Of a stretch of 64,000 bases of DNA, positions 8,334-18,053 are shown one piece after another. A model generated the notes under the pieces. It was given only the letters and a program-made list of their open reading frames with translations. It had not been told where the DNA came from and ran no database searches. How positions within the stretch are numbered: position 1 is the first letter of the stretch; each line of letters opens with the position of its first letter. Source of the stretch: Desulfobacteraceae bacterium (GTDB lineage: Bacteria; Desulfobacterota; Desulfobacteria; Desulfobacterales; JACKCP01); the NCBI GenBank assembly GCA_020633955.1, contig JACKCP010000007.1, positions 100,148-164,147 on the forward strand, given 5' to 3'. The translations under genes and the position numbers were made by a program.

Positions 8334-11300
8334 ATGAGCGGTATTAACAATACTTTAAGCATTGCCAAAAGTGCAATTCAGGTTCAGCAGTATGGACTCA
8401 ATGTTGCGGGTCACAATATTGCAAACGTAAATAACCCTGAATACAGCCGCCAGAGAATTCCAATGGAGTCTACATACCCCATTAATTACGGAGGACTCAT
8501 TTTTGGAACCGGTGTAACTGTTGATGATATAAATCAGGTTGTAAACAAATACATGGAGTATCGTCTTACAGATAATACTTCAACCAAATCTTCCCTGGAA
8601 GAGAGTCAGAATTATATGAATATTCTTGACTCACTTTTAAATGAAAACGATGAAAGTTCAATCAGTTCCCTTTTGTCAGGTTTTTTTAATTCATGGCAGA
8701 ATCTTTCAAACAATCCAGGGGGGGCAGCAGAACGGATAGCTGTTTATGAGAGCGGTGTAATGCTTTCGGAAGAATTGAAAACTTTAAATAACTCACTTTC
8801 TGATTTACAGACTGATCTTACCAGGGAAATTGAGGCAGGAGTTGCTAAAGTTAACCAGATTACTGAGGAAATCGCTTCAATAAATCAGGCAATTCTATCC
8901 CAGGAGGTAATTAACCAGACTGCCAATGACTTAAGGGACAAGAGAACTGCTCTGATAAGAGAGCTTGGTGAATATATTGATGTAAAGACCTTTGAGCAGC
9001 CCTCAGGCTCTACGGTTGTTACAACCAAGAGCGGTTTTACTCTTGTTTACGACAATGATACATACGGCCTGAATTTTACTGAAGGCAAGGTAATGTGGAA
9101 AGGCTCATACGGAAATGACAAGGATATAACTGACAAGGTTCAGACCGGAAAGCTCGGTGGATGGCTTGACATGAGGGATGAAACAATCCCGAAATTTCGT
9201 TCAGACCTTGAAGAAATTACAAATGAAATGATCTGGCAGATAAATCTTGTTCACAGCCAGGGAACAGGGGCGGATTATTTTGATACAGAAATGACAGGAC
9301 AGTATAAATCAGATGATTCTCTCTGGCTTTCAACCCTTGATTTTGGAAACAGGATTGACTATTCCAAGGATTTTAAAATCTGGATTGAAGACTCTTCAGT
9401 AGAGCCTGCAGGCTATGAAGATTATGAAGTTGATATGGGAATTTCAACAGCTGAAATTTCAAATTTCCGGGGCAGCGTTTCAGGAACTGCTGGAAGCTAT
9501 CCTCCTTATGTTTATAAATTTACGGTTGTTGAGTCAGGTATGGTGGATAATCTTGAATCCAGAGACGATCCTGTTATTTTGTGGGAAAAATACTCAAATG
9601 AGGGAATAAGGCTTAAAAGCGGGTATGCTGAAATAAATGAAGGAACTGTTAATGTTGATTCAACAACAACTCCGCCAACACCTGGTATTTCATTTGATAT
9701 AGGAACAGGAAATCTTGTTTCCGGGAATACTTTCAGTATTAATACAAACAAGCTTGCCTTTGCTGATCCACTTGAAATGACAGTTGATAAAAAATCAATT
9801 CTAAGCCAGCAGAAATATACTTTCAAGGTAGTTGAGGCCGGTAATCCAAACCTTGGAGAAACATTTGGAGAAGTAGGCATAGATCCCATAACAATTGAAT
9901 GGTCAAATGATGCAGGTAAAACAGGAACTTTTACCCTTGATCCCCTTGATCCCTATTTTGTACCCCTTGAAACTGAAATAGACGGAATGAGATTTCGTTT
10001 TAATTCAGGCACAATGATAAAAGGCGACATGTTTGTTGTAAATACAGATGAAAAAGGCGTGCCTACTCTCGAAGATCAGACGGACTATAAATGGACTTTA
10101 AGAACCTTTGCAGATGAGTTCAATAAAAATGTGAAAGGTGCAAGAGCAAGTGTTACTCCTGAAAATGAGCTTTCAATTTCACCTGAGACAGATGGATTTG
10201 AAATTACTGACTTAAAAAGAACAGGAGAAATTCATCTTCCTGATACAAGGGTTAGTGTTCACAATAATTCTGCTCTTACTGCAACCCAGGAAGATATTGT
10301 ACTTACAAGGGATTCAAACGGTAAATGGACAATGTCTGGAATAACTGCTCAAGATTATATAACCGCTTCTATTGTTCCTTCTCCTCTGGATGTATCACAG
10401 ACAGGGGGAGCTGCGGCAGCCACTGATTCATCATACAGTTTTGAAGTTACACAGGGCGGGGTTATTGGAACTGACGAAGTTATAATAAACTGGTCAAATG
10501 CAGATAACGGAACAAACGGTACAATTACCCTTACTCCTCCCCTTGGTGTTCCTGCCGCACCGGGAGTTGACGGCATGGACCTTGATTTTGCGGCAGGAGG
10601 TCGTTTGTATGAAGGTGATACCTTTACCATGGAAACTGATGCTGCCGGTAATGCAACAACTACTCAGGTCCCTCATGACAAGGGTTTTGGAATAGATCTT
10701 ACAGGAGACGGAATTAAGGATATAGATATTGATTTCATTATTCCTGTTCAGGGACAGGGAAGTCTTTCCTTTGATATTACTCCAGATGATTCTGACTATG
10801 GTTATGCCTTTTCAGATGACCAGTCAAGCGGGCCTGGAATTATGGCTGCTGCAGGAATAAATACATTTTTTACAGGTTCTGACATAAAAACAATGAAGGT
10901 AAACTCCCTTTTATCCGATATTAATAATATTGCAGCTGCAGATATTACTGCCGCCCAAAGGGATGTGGTTTCATCTGATAAAAAGGTTTTTTCTCCTCTT
11001 ACAATAACTGAGGGAACAAATAATATTATTTCTTTTTCCGAGGGTGAAAGTTCTATTTTAAGCGCAGAAGTAAAGCCTTCAATTTCAGGCGGTGTGTATA
11101 AAAATGAAAATGAGCTGGAAATACTTGCCGCAGATATTGAGAAGGCACTTGAAGATGCAAGTTATTACGGAATTGATTATAAGGTGACATATAACAGGGA
11201 AAATCAGGTTTTTGATATAACCCAGAAAAGGGGAGCCGCTGAAGAGGAAATTACCTTTCACTGGAATTTGAGTTCAATGGGAGAAAGTCTTGGATTTGAT

Positions 11301-11714
11301 CCAGATGATGATTTTATCCATCCGCCAGTTGATGTTCCCGAAGGTGATCTTTCTGAAAGTGATAACTCCAATGCAATGGAACTTCTTCAGGTTCAGGACA
11401 GGCAGCTTACAATTTCCCAGTGGACCTATGAAAGAGGGAAAGATCCATTTTCAGAGCCTGTAAGTGCCTCAATAGAAGGATACTACAGAGGAATGGTGGG
11501 CGGACTTGGAGTAAAGGCGGTAAGTGTTGAAAGAGGACTTTCATTTTCTGAAACAATGGTTGAAAGGCTTACCCAGGACAGGGATACAGTTTCAGGGGTT
11601 TCACTTGATGAGGAAATGATAAGTCTTATTAAATTTCAGCATGCATACACAGTAGCATCAAAACTTTTGTCGGTTTCCGATGAAATGCTTCAGACCCTTG
11701 TTAGCATGAGATAG
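8334..11714 (+). CDS. flgK: FlgK hook-associated protein 1, greatly enlarged
   Basis: 1126 residues, about twice the usual FlgK length. The N-terminus (NTLSIAKSAIQVQQYGLNVAGHNIANVNNPEYSRQ) and C-terminus (SGVSLDEEMISLIKFQHAYTVASKLLSVSDEMLQTLVSMR) are classic FlgK and polymerise at the hook-filament junction. The extra length is in the middle. About three copies of a beta-type module begin near residues 390, 490 and 700 (pattern Y-x-F-x-V ... I-x-W-S ... GT ... DGM-x-x-x-F-x-x-G). A different module near 890-990 (GTNNIISF ... LSSMGESLGFDPDD) also occurs in FlgL. The extra domains probably face outward. The frame is continuous, with no sign of fusion artefact. Confidence 0.93.
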   Translation: MSGINNTLSIAKSAIQVQQYGLNVAGHNIANVNNPEYSRQRIPMESTYPINYGGLIFGTGVTVDDINQVVNKYMEYRLTDNTSTKSSLEESQNYMNILDSLLNENDESSISSLLSGFFNSWQNLSNNPGGAAERIAVYESGVMLSEELKTLNNSLSDLQTDLTREIEAGVAKVNQITEEIASINQAILSQEVINQTANDLRDKRTALIRELGEYIDVKTFEQPSGSTVVTTKSGFTLVYDNDTYGLNFTEGKVMWKGSYGNDKDITDKVQTGKLGGWLDMRDETIPKFRSDLEEITNEMIWQINLVHSQGTGADYFDTEMTGQYKSDDSLWLSTLDFGNRIDYSKDFKIWIEDSSVEPAGYEDYEVDMGISTAEISNFRGSVSGTAGSYPPYVYKFTVVESGMVDNLESRDDPVILWEKYSNEGIRLKSGYAEINEGTVNVDSTTTPPTPGISFDIGTGNLVSGNTFSINTNKLAFADPLEMTVDKKSILSQQKYTFKVVEAGNPNLGETFGEVGIDPITIEWSNDAGKTGTFTLDPLDPYFVPLETEIDGMRFRFNSGTMIKGDMFVVNTDEKGVPTLEDQTDYKWTLRTFADEFNKNVKGARASVTPENELSISPETDGFEITDLKRTGEIHLPDTRVSVHNNSALTATQEDIVLTRDSNGKWTMSGITAQDYITASIVPSPLDVSQTGGAAAATDSSYSFEVTQGGVIGTDEVIINWSNADNGTNGTITLTPPLGVPAAPGVDGMDLDFAAGGRLYEGDTFTMETDAAGNATTTQVPHDKGFGIDLTGDGIKDIDIDFIIPVQGQGSLSFDITPDDSDYGYAFSDDQSSGPGIMAAAGINTFFTGSDIKTMKVNSLLSDINNIAAADITAAQRDVVSSDKKVFSPLTITEGTNNIISFSEGESSILSAEVKPSISGGVYKNENELEILAADIEKALEDASYYGIDYKVTYNRENQVFDITQKRGAAEEEITFHWNLSSMGESLGFDPDDDFIHPPVDVPEGDLSESDNSNAMELLQVQDRQLTISQWTYERGKDPFSEPVSASIEGYYRGMVGGLGVKAVSVERGLSFSETMVERLTQDRDTVSGVSLDEEMISLIKFQHAYTVASKLLSVSDEMLQTLVSMR

Positions 11715-11726
11715 GGGAGGATAATT

Positions 11727-14381
11727 ATGAGAATAGCCTCAAGAACAATATTTGAGCTTCAGAAAAATCAGCTTGGAGGTCTTTATAAAAGACTTGCAGA
11801 AGACAATACAACTGTTTCAACCGGCAAAAGAATAAACAGGCTTGCAGATGACCCTGTTGGACTTACCCAGGTTTTAAATTTCAAGTCAGGCACAAAGTTT
11901 CTTTCACAGCTTAATACAAATATTGAAAACGGCAGAACCTGGCTGAGAGCTGTTGAAACTGCAATGGACAGCACTGAAGACTTGACCCTTGAAATGAAAA
12001 CCCTTGCGCTTAAAATGAAAAATGACTCTGTTAATGCTGACCAGAGAGTTGATGCAATAAATCAGGTAAATGCAGCTCTTGCAGAACTGATAAACCTTGG
12101 GAACACCCAGATCAAGGGGGAATATATATTTTCAGGCAATAAAACCAATATTCAGCCTGTTGTGGCAGATAATCTGAAAGACCCTCAAAGTATTAAATAT
12201 AATGGAGATGAATTCAGATATCAGGTAAAGATTTCCCAGGAAGATACCATGGAAGTAGGCCAAAGGGGTTCAAAAATTTTCTGGGATGAGCAGGTAGTTG
12301 TTGACTCTACAAACAATTCAATAGATTTCAGGGAAGTTATACGGGGCGGTTTCAAGATTGGAGATGTGAAAGCCGGAGAAATGCTTGAAGACGAGCAGGT
12401 GAATATTGAGGTTAAGGATTATGAAGCACTTGACAAAGGTACTCCTGACTTAAAACCTCTTCAGTTTGTCTGGGATAAGGATGATAATCTCTGGAGGGTA
12501 AATAATGATCCAGGCTATGATCTTCCAGAAACAATTGAAGGAACTGAAGATGCCTTTGATGTTGATCTTGACAAAGACGGATCTGCTGATATTGAAGTAC
12601 GTCTGACTCAGGCGGCAGAGCATGATGAATATGTTGAGTTCTCACTTGTACCCCATGACATAGAGCTTAAAGCTGAGATTCCTGACGGGACATATACAAG
12701 GGACAGTCTTGCACAGGCAGTTGGAAACGCTCTTACAAAGGCTTCCGAAGAAAACGGCTACAAACTTGAATATAACGCAGAATACAACGAGGAAACAAAA
12801 CAGTATTCAATTACGTACAATGAAAACTCATATGACGGTTATATAAAAACAGATTTTTTATGGAAAACCGGAGAAAATTCAGGAACAAGCATAGGGCCTG
12901 ATATCGGGTTTGAAGTTTCAGATACATCATTTGAACCTGCAATAAGCGACAACAGGCTTGGCAAAATAATTGAGCTTGGCGTAAATGACACCATGAGTTT
13001 TTCAGTTGATGGTGGAACAACTGTACATAATATTACAATTGGGCCTGGAAAATACAGCAATGAAGAACTTGCACAGGAAATTGAAAATCAAATGAAACTT
13101 GCTGTGGGAAGCCTTGATTTTGAAGAAAATTTTGAAGTTAAGTTTAATAATAAGGATGTCAGGTTTGAGTTTGATGCAACAGAAACATCTCCTGGTTCAG
13201 TGGATCTTGAACTTTACTGGAACAGCGGTCCCCAGGATCTTGGAACTACTCTGGGGTTTCCTGTTTACACAGATGATACCGGAAGTCTTGAATATAAAGG
13301 ATTAAGTTTTGCACCAAAGGCAGAAATTGAAGAGGGAGTAAATGACACAATAGATTTTTCAGTTGATGCGGTAAACTATTCTGTAACAATACCTCCCGGT
13401 GATTATTCACTTGACGAGCTTGCACTTGAAATAAAAACTGCAATGATTCTTGAAACAGGCAATGAAAATTTTGATGTAACCTTTGATTCAGGTTCCGGTG
13501 AAATTAATTTTGATGCTTCAGGTACAGGAGCTGCTGCTTTTGATCTCTTGTGGAGTTCTGGAGCCAGTTCCTCAAGATCTGCTTCCGAAACTCTTGGTTT
13601 TGATTCAACTGCTGACAGTACAGGAGCTCTAGACTATTCAGGTACAGACTTACCTTTGGGGGTTGAAATAATTGCAGGTGTAAATGACAGGGTGAATTTC
13701 AGGGAACTTCCCCAGAATGGAGACTTCTCTCCTGAGCTTTCATTTACAATAAAGCCTGGTCATTATTCCGGTGATGAACTTGCAGAATTTATGGAGTTCC
13801 AGATGGAGCAGGCCTCTTCTGCAGAAGGATACAATATTGATTACACAGTGTCATATGACTCTGTTACGCATCAGTATAAATTCAGGGAAAATGGAACCGA
13901 ACTGAACGAGATTGAGTTTTTGTGGAATTCAGGAGAAGACAGACCTGTTTCAGAAGGCGGTACAGGAAGAAGTGCGGCTGTTACTCTTGGTTTTGATGAA
14001 AACGAAGACCATAGTGCAATTCTTACAAACACAAGTGATGAAGAAACTTCATGGGGGCTTTTTGACACTTTGATTGATTTCAAAAAGTATCTTGAAAATA
14101 ACGATGTGGATGGGCTTAACCGAACTCTTACAAGACTTGATTATCATTATGATCAGCAGCTCAGCAAGGTGACTGAAATAGGTATGAAGGAAAGCAGGCT
14201 TATTACAAAACAGTCTGTTATTTCCAATCTTTCCTTCAGATACGAGGAAAACAGGTCAGAGATTGAAGAGGCAGATATTGTAAAGGCCATTTCCGATCTT
14301 ACAGCTTCGGAAACAGCATACCAGGCAGCCCTGTCATCTTCAGCAAAGGTTATGAAACTTAGTCTTGCTGACTATTTATAA
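11727..14381 (+). CDS. flgL: FlgL hook-associated protein 3, greatly enlarged
   Basis: 884 residues against the usual 300-400. The N-terminus (MRIASRTIFELQKNQLGGLYKRLAEDNTTVSTGKRINRLADDPVG) and C-terminus (EEADIVKAISDLTASETAYQAALSSSAKVMKLSLADYL) are typical FlgL coiled-coil ends. Between them are about four tandem modules beginning near residues 291, 413, 533 and 647. Each has the form GVNDT-x-x-FSV ... PG-x-YS-x-x-ELA ... LLW-x-SG ... LGF. The same module appears once in FlgK. FlgL joins hook and filament, so the insert would be exposed on the cell exterior. It lies 12 bp after flgK and is the last gene of the flagellar block in this window. Confidence 0.93.
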   Translation: MRIASRTIFELQKNQLGGLYKRLAEDNTTVSTGKRINRLADDPVGLTQVLNFKSGTKFLSQLNTNIENGRTWLRAVETAMDSTEDLTLEMKTLALKMKNDSVNADQRVDAINQVNAALAELINLGNTQIKGEYIFSGNKTNIQPVVADNLKDPQSIKYNGDEFRYQVKISQEDTMEVGQRGSKIFWDEQVVVDSTNNSIDFREVIRGGFKIGDVKAGEMLEDEQVNIEVKDYEALDKGTPDLKPLQFVWDKDDNLWRVNNDPGYDLPETIEGTEDAFDVDLDKDGSADIEVRLTQAAEHDEYVEFSLVPHDIELKAEIPDGTYTRDSLAQAVGNALTKASEENGYKLEYNAEYNEETKQYSITYNENSYDGYIKTDFLWKTGENSGTSIGPDIGFEVSDTSFEPAISDNRLGKIIELGVNDTMSFSVDGGTTVHNITIGPGKYSNEELAQEIENQMKLAVGSLDFEENFEVKFNNKDVRFEFDATETSPGSVDLELYWNSGPQDLGTTLGFPVYTDDTGSLEYKGLSFAPKAEIEEGVNDTIDFSVDAVNYSVTIPPGDYSLDELALEIKTAMILETGNENFDVTFDSGSGEINFDASGTGAAAFDLLWSSGASSSRSASETLGFDSTADSTGALDYSGTDLPLGVEIIAGVNDRVNFRELPQNGDFSPELSFTIKPGHYSGDELAEFMEFQMEQASSAEGYNIDYTVSYDSVTHQYKFRENGTELNEIEFLWNSGEDRPVSEGGTGRSAAVTLGFDENEDHSAILTNTSDEETSWGLFDTLIDFKKYLENNDVDGLNRTLTRLDYHYDQQLSKVTEIGMKESRLITKQSVISNLSFRYEENRSEIEEADIVKAISDLTASETAYQAALSSSAKVMKLSLADYL

Positions 14382-14656
14382 AAGCTTTTAAACATTGATT
14401 CTGGATCATTTAATCATTTCCCTCTGATATGTAAAGCCGAGATATTGATTGATTTTATATGGTCTGAGGGATTTAATACAACCTATATCCTTTGTTTGTT
14501 AATCTGGATCATTGATTTAATGCAATTGGTAATACTTTTATTTTTTTCAGGATTTTCATACTATTATCTGACTTTTGTATTTTAACTGCCATTTTTAATA
14601 AATTTGTTTTAAAATATTTTCGTATGGAAAAATGCAAACAGCCAACGGAGATATTT

Positions 14657-15649
14657 ATGGATCTAAAAGATAAGAAAATTCTTGTTACTGGGGCTGACGG
14701 TTTTATAGGGTCCCATCTTTGTGAGCTTCTTCTTGAAAAGGGATGTATTGTCAGAGCTCTTTCCCAGTATAATTCCTTCAACTACTGGGGCTGGCTTGAA
14801 GATATTGATAATTTAAGCGAGATTGAGGTTGTATCAGGAGATATAAGGGACCATAATCTTGTGAGGAAAATTTCAGAAGATATTGACGTAATTTTTCATC
14901 TTGCTGCTCTAATTGCAATTCCTTATTCATATATTGCTCCCCAGAGCTACATTGATACAAATGTTACAGGAACTTTGAATATCTGTCAGGCTGCCTTGGA
15001 TAACAATTGTATGAAAATAGTTCATACTTCAACATCTGAGGTTTACGGAACAGCTGATTATGTTCCAATAGATGAAAAACACCCCTTAAAACCCCAGTCT
15101 CCTTATTCAGCTTCAAAAATTGGAGCTGATTCAATTGCATGGAGTTTTTTCAGGTCATTTGATCTCCCTCTTGCAGTGGCAAGGCCGTTTAATACTTTTG
15201 GTCCCAGGCAGTCTGCAAGGGCTGTGATTCCAACCATAATAAGCCAGCTTTCCAAAGGCGATAAAAAGCTTATGCTTGGAGATCTTTCACCAACCAGGGA
15301 TTTGAATTTTGTAAAAGACACATGCAGTGGTCTTATGGCTGTTGCCGAAGCAGATGGGGCCGTTGGGGAGTTTGTAAATATTGGTTCGGGCAGGGAAATA
15401 TCCATTGGTGACCTGGTTGATCTTATCCAGGAAAAAATGGGCACAAATGCAGAAATTATTCAGGCACAGGACAGAATAAGGCCTGCTGGATCAGAAGTTT
15501 ACAGGCTTTGCTGTGATAATTCAAAACTGAAAAGGCTTACAGGCTTTTCTCCCTTAATCGGTCTTGAAGAAGGAATTGATATAACTGCAAAATGGTTTTC
15601 AAATCCTGAAAACCTTAAAAAGTACAAAACGGAAATTTATAATGTCTGA
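14657..15649 (+). CDS. legB: LegB-type UDP-sugar 4,6-dehydratase (extended SDR)
   Basis: A 330-residue enzyme. The ATG at 14657 is preferred over 14624 because GGAG lies 6 bp upstream. NAD-binding TGADGFIGSHL (residues ~9-19), active-site HTSTSEVYG and the YSASK catalytic Tyr/Lys pair mark an extended SDR dehydratase. The N-terminal signature with YNSFNYWGWL is characteristic of the LegB/PseB-like group that starts legionaminic-type nonulosonic acid synthesis from a UDP- or GDP-HexNAc. Such sugars often decorate flagellin, and the gene directly follows the flagellar block. The exact nucleotide-sugar substrate cannot be told from sequence. The other leg/neu genes are not in the window. Confidence 0.75.
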   Translation: MDLKDKKILVTGADGFIGSHLCELLLEKGCIVRALSQYNSFNYWGWLEDIDNLSEIEVVSGDIRDHNLVRKISEDIDVIFHLAALIAIPYSYIAPQSYIDTNVTGTLNICQAALDNNCMKIVHTSTSEVYGTADYVPIDEKHPLKPQSPYSASKIGADSIAWSFFRSFDLPLAVARPFNTFGPRQSARAVIPTIISQLSKGDKKLMLGDLSPTRDLNFVKDTCSGLMAVAEADGAVGEFVNIGSGREISIGDLVDLIQEKMGTNAEIIQAQDRIRPAGSEVYRLCCDNSKLKRLTGFSPLIGLEEGIDITAKWFSNPENLKKYKTEIYNV

Positions 15650-15653
15650 TTAT

Positions 15654-15755
15654 GGCTTTTCAAATTTGCTGCACATACAAGACAAATTGTATCAGGTTAT
15701 GCAACTGCTATGGTTGATACAATTAACGGGTAAGATTGAGCAAAATTTGAAAGCC
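15654..15755. repeat. nested palindromic element after legB
   Basis: The outer arms GGCTTTTCAAATTTGCT (15654-15670) and AGCAAAATTTGAAAGCC (ending 15755) are inverted repeats with a one-base offset. Inside them, AATTGTATCA and TGATACAATT form a perfect 10-bp inverted pair around a short loop. The transcript would fold into one long hairpin. No T-tract follows, so it is not a standard terminator. It could be a small palindromic repeat or a 3'-end processing signal of legB. I saw no second copy in this window. Confidence 0.6.
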
Positions 15756-16184
15756 TGCAGAGTTTCATTTTTTTAAATATAACAATTTAATTTAATTGAA
15801 TATTTATTGATTTGCAAATATGAAACGTTCAATTCAGGATAAAGTAGAAAATCTTTTTTGTTTATATGTGAATAAACAATGTTTTTATATTGGGAAAAAG
15901 TGAAAATCAGATTTTTTTAGCTCCTGAACAAAGACTGCTTTTATTACAAGTTCTAAAGTCAGATGTAAAATTTAATCTCCAAAATACTATATTTATTTGT
16001 GCTGTTAAATTTTTTATCTTCACTCAATAAACAGAACATTCTGGTTTTTTGCAAATTGCTATTTAAATCTTGTTTTTTACAAAAAACTCTGAAAAATTCT
16101 ATATATTTTGAAAAAAGGCCGAAAAAATCACATTTGCTGAGAAATACTCTGGAAATCCGAGCATTTGACTGGTATACAAAATAA

Positions 16185-16368
16185 AGTTAAATGTAACTGT
16201 TCAGTTCAATTTAGAACGGCTGCTGCATTCTTTCTGAGCCTCATTCTCGCTTAAGCTTTGATGCAGGAGATAAAAAAACTATCTCCTGAAACCGGCTCAG
16301 AGAAAATACAGCATCCGTCGACAAAACGGTTTTTTCTCAGTTTTTAAGCTGAATAGTTACAGTTAAAT
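16185..16368. mobile_element. IS66-like MITE, copy A, with 8-bp target duplication
   Basis: The element itself is 16193-16360 (168 bp). It begins GTAACTGTTCAGTT and ends AGCTGAATAGTTAC, imperfect terminal inverted repeats. It is flanked by the perfect direct repeat AGTTAAAT at 16185-16192 and 16361-16368. IS66-family transposons have ends starting GTAA and make 8-bp duplications, so this non-coding element is best read as an IS66-mobilised MITE. The interior is strongly foldable (TCTGAGCC/GGCTCAGA and CAGGAGATA/TATCTCCTG pairs). It lies about 40 bp upstream of the acyltransferase start and may affect its expression. Confidence 0.8.
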
Positions 16369-16408
16369 TAACATTAACCTTCCAGGCATTTTACCGGAGG
16401 AAACCGAA

Positions 16409-17038
16409 ATGAAAAAGACAATTTATCTTGTTGGAGGCGGGGGACATTGCGTTTCTGCAATCGACATAATTGAACAGGAAGACAAGTATAAAATAGGGGG
16501 AATAATTGACCTTCCGGACCGGGTGGGGGAAAAAGTACTTGGCTATGAAATTATTGGTGATGATTCAGAAATAAAAAAATATGCAAAAACAGATAATTAT
16601 TTTCTTATTACAATGGGGCAGATAAAAACATGCAAAAAAAGAAGACAGCTTGCTGAGATGATATCTGCATTTGGAGGGCGTCTGGCAACTGTTATTTCTC
16701 CGCTTGCATATGTTTCAAAACATTCAAGAGTGGGATCTGGAACAATAGTTGGACACACAGCAACAATTGCAGCAGGCGTGAGCATAGGAATGAACTGCAT
16801 AATCAACACAAAAGCTGTTATAGAGCACAATGTAAAACTTGGTGATTATTGTCATATTTCCACGGCAGCGGTCCTTAACGGGGAGTCCAAGCTTGAAAAC
16901 GGGGTTTTTCTTGGAAGTAATGCAATGGTAAAACATGATGTAAGAATCGGCGAGGGCAGTGTTATAGGAGCTGGAGTGAGTGTTTTCCAGGATCTTCCTG
17001 CCAAATCATATTTAAAATGTAAAGTCTGTTCTCATTAA
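16409..17038 (+). CDS. NeuD/PglD-type sugar O/N-acyltransferase
   Basis: A 209-residue protein. The N-terminal Rossmann-like PglD domain (TIYLVGGGGHCVSAIDIIEQ ... GYEIIGDD) is followed by a left-handed beta-helix of hexapeptide repeats from ~residue 100 (VGSGTIVGHTATIAAGVSIGMNCIINTKAVIEHNVKLGDYCHIS). This is the fold of NeuD, PglD and LegH, which acetylate sialic, bacillosamine or legionaminic precursors. The invariant His in AVIEHN is the likely general base. RBS CGGAGG precedes the ATG. Together with legB upstream it points to a nonulosonic or di-N-acetyl sugar pathway for glycan decoration. Confidence 0.85.
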   Translation: MKKTIYLVGGGGHCVSAIDIIEQEDKYKIGGIIDLPDRVGEKVLGYEIIGDDSEIKKYAKTDNYFLITMGQIKTCKKRRQLAEMISAFGGRLATVISPLAYVSKHSRVGSGTIVGHTATIAAGVSIGMNCIINTKAVIEHNVKLGDYCHISTAAVLNGESKLENGVFLGSNAMVKHDVRIGEGSVIGAGVSVFQDLPAKSYLKCKVCSH

Positions 17039-17059
17039 TAAATTTGACTTTTCTAAATC

Positions 17060-17098
17060 AAAAGAGCCTCTCTGAAAAATCAGAAGGCTCTTTTTTTT
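17060..17098 (+). terminator. intrinsic terminator after the acyltransferase gene
   Basis: A hairpin with arms AAAAGAGCC and GGCTCTTTT (plus inner CTGA/TCAG pairing) is followed by a run of eight T. It ends 21-60 bp after the stop codon. The arm symmetry would also allow some termination of the opposing hydrolase transcript. Confidence 0.9.
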
Positions 17099-17159
17099 CA
17101 ATTCTTCAATGATCAAACCAGTATAAATTATTTACTATTCCGGAATAAAAGGAAATGCT

Positions 17160-18050
17160 TCAAGCTTGTTTATTTAAACTGTTATCAATTGAGCCAAGAA
17201 ATTTATCTATTACGGCATAGACTTCTCTGGCAATATTTCCCCTGATAATTCCGTGCCTGTTAAAATTAATCTCATGGTAATATTTCATGTTGTTTTTTAT
17301 CCTTGAAAATATTTTTCTGCCGCTTTTACCATCTACTTTTGGATCGTTTTTTGCCTGGACTATAAGAGAAGGCAGGGAAAGTGCGGGAAGGTATTTGTAA
17401 ACTTTTTTCATCATAGCCCGGACTTCTGCAATGGCAGATACAGGACAGCTTGCGTAGTTTATATGTGGATTGTCAGGGTGGTTTTTTACATATATTTTTT
17501 TTAATTTCTGCATTCCGTTTTTTTGAGCTATGCAGTTCCAGTGATTAACAAGTTCAGTAAAATTAAAGGAAAATCCTTTGAATTTAAGGGGCGCACTTAT
17601 TGAAATTACTGCCTGATATTTTAAAGGTTCCTTTAACGCCTGGTAGAGAGCAATCCCCGCACCTGTTGAAAAACCGGCAATAATTATTCTGTCGCAAATA
17701 TTTTTTATTATTTCATAACCAGAATCTACAGATTCCAGCCATTCCATGTAGTTTCTTGATGATAAATCTTCTGGAGATGTCCCATGCCCGGCCAGTCTTG
17801 GTGCATATACACTATAGCCTCTTGAATGAAAAAATTCTCCTATTTCCCTTACTTCTTCAGGTGCTGCCATTAAGCCGTGAATAAGTAAAATTCCTGTTGT
17901 GGATAATTTGTTTTTTAAAAGAAAAGGTTTGCCAATTTTTTTTGGTTTGGACTCATTTTTTTTAAAATAAGAATTGTATTCTTTTTTAAAAAGACAAATT
18001 TCTCTTTTTATAAGCGTTTTATAGTCTGTGGTTTTTTGATTATTTTTCAT
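17160..18050 (-). CDS. alpha/beta hydrolase (carboxylesterase/monoacylglycerol-lipase type)
   Basis: A 296-residue protein. After a basic N-terminal ~45 residues comes a typical alpha/beta-hydrolase core: oxyanion-hole segment GILLIHGLMAAPEEV (~53-67), nucleophile elbow GFSTGAG (GxSxG), an acidic residue in QAKNDPKVDG and the catalytic His in NRHGII near residue 265. The order Ser-Asp-His and size fit serine esterases of the YvaK/Est30 or monoglyceride-lipase type. No signal peptide is seen, so it is cytoplasmic. An IS66-like MITE (18062-18119) sits 11 bp upstream of its start. Substrate unknown. Confidence 0.8.
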   Translation of the reverse strand: MKNNQKTTDYKTLIKREICLFKKEYNSYFKKNESKPKKIGKPFLLKNKLSTTGILLIHGLMAAPEEVREIGEFFHSRGYSVYAPRLAGHGTSPEDLSSRNYMEWLESVDSGYEIIKNICDRIIIAGFSTGAGIALYQALKEPLKYQAVISISAPLKFKGFSFNFTELVNHWNCIAQKNGMQKLKKIYVKNHPDNPHINYASCPVSAIAEVRAMMKKVYKYLPALSLPSLIVQAKNDPKVDGKSGRKIFSRIKNNMKYYHEINFNRHGIIRGNIAREVYAVIDKFLGSIDNSLNKQA

Positions 18051-18053
18051 ATT

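Larger units (their letters stand above)
15650..16408. other. 759-bp spacer between legB and the acyltransferase gene
   Basis: No credible gene was found. A 61-codon frame at 15999-16184 has no ribosome-binding site and is AT-driven. The spacer holds a nested palindrome (15654-15755) near its left edge and an IS66-like MITE with target duplication near its right edge (16185-16368). The middle ~430 bp is AT-rich sequence without recognisable structure. Confidence 0.6.

Noticed and set aside
15999..16184. 61-codon frame in the legB-acyltransferase spacer
   Set aside because: No ribosome site, Phe/Lys/Asn-rich content as expected by chance in AT-rich DNA, no known family.
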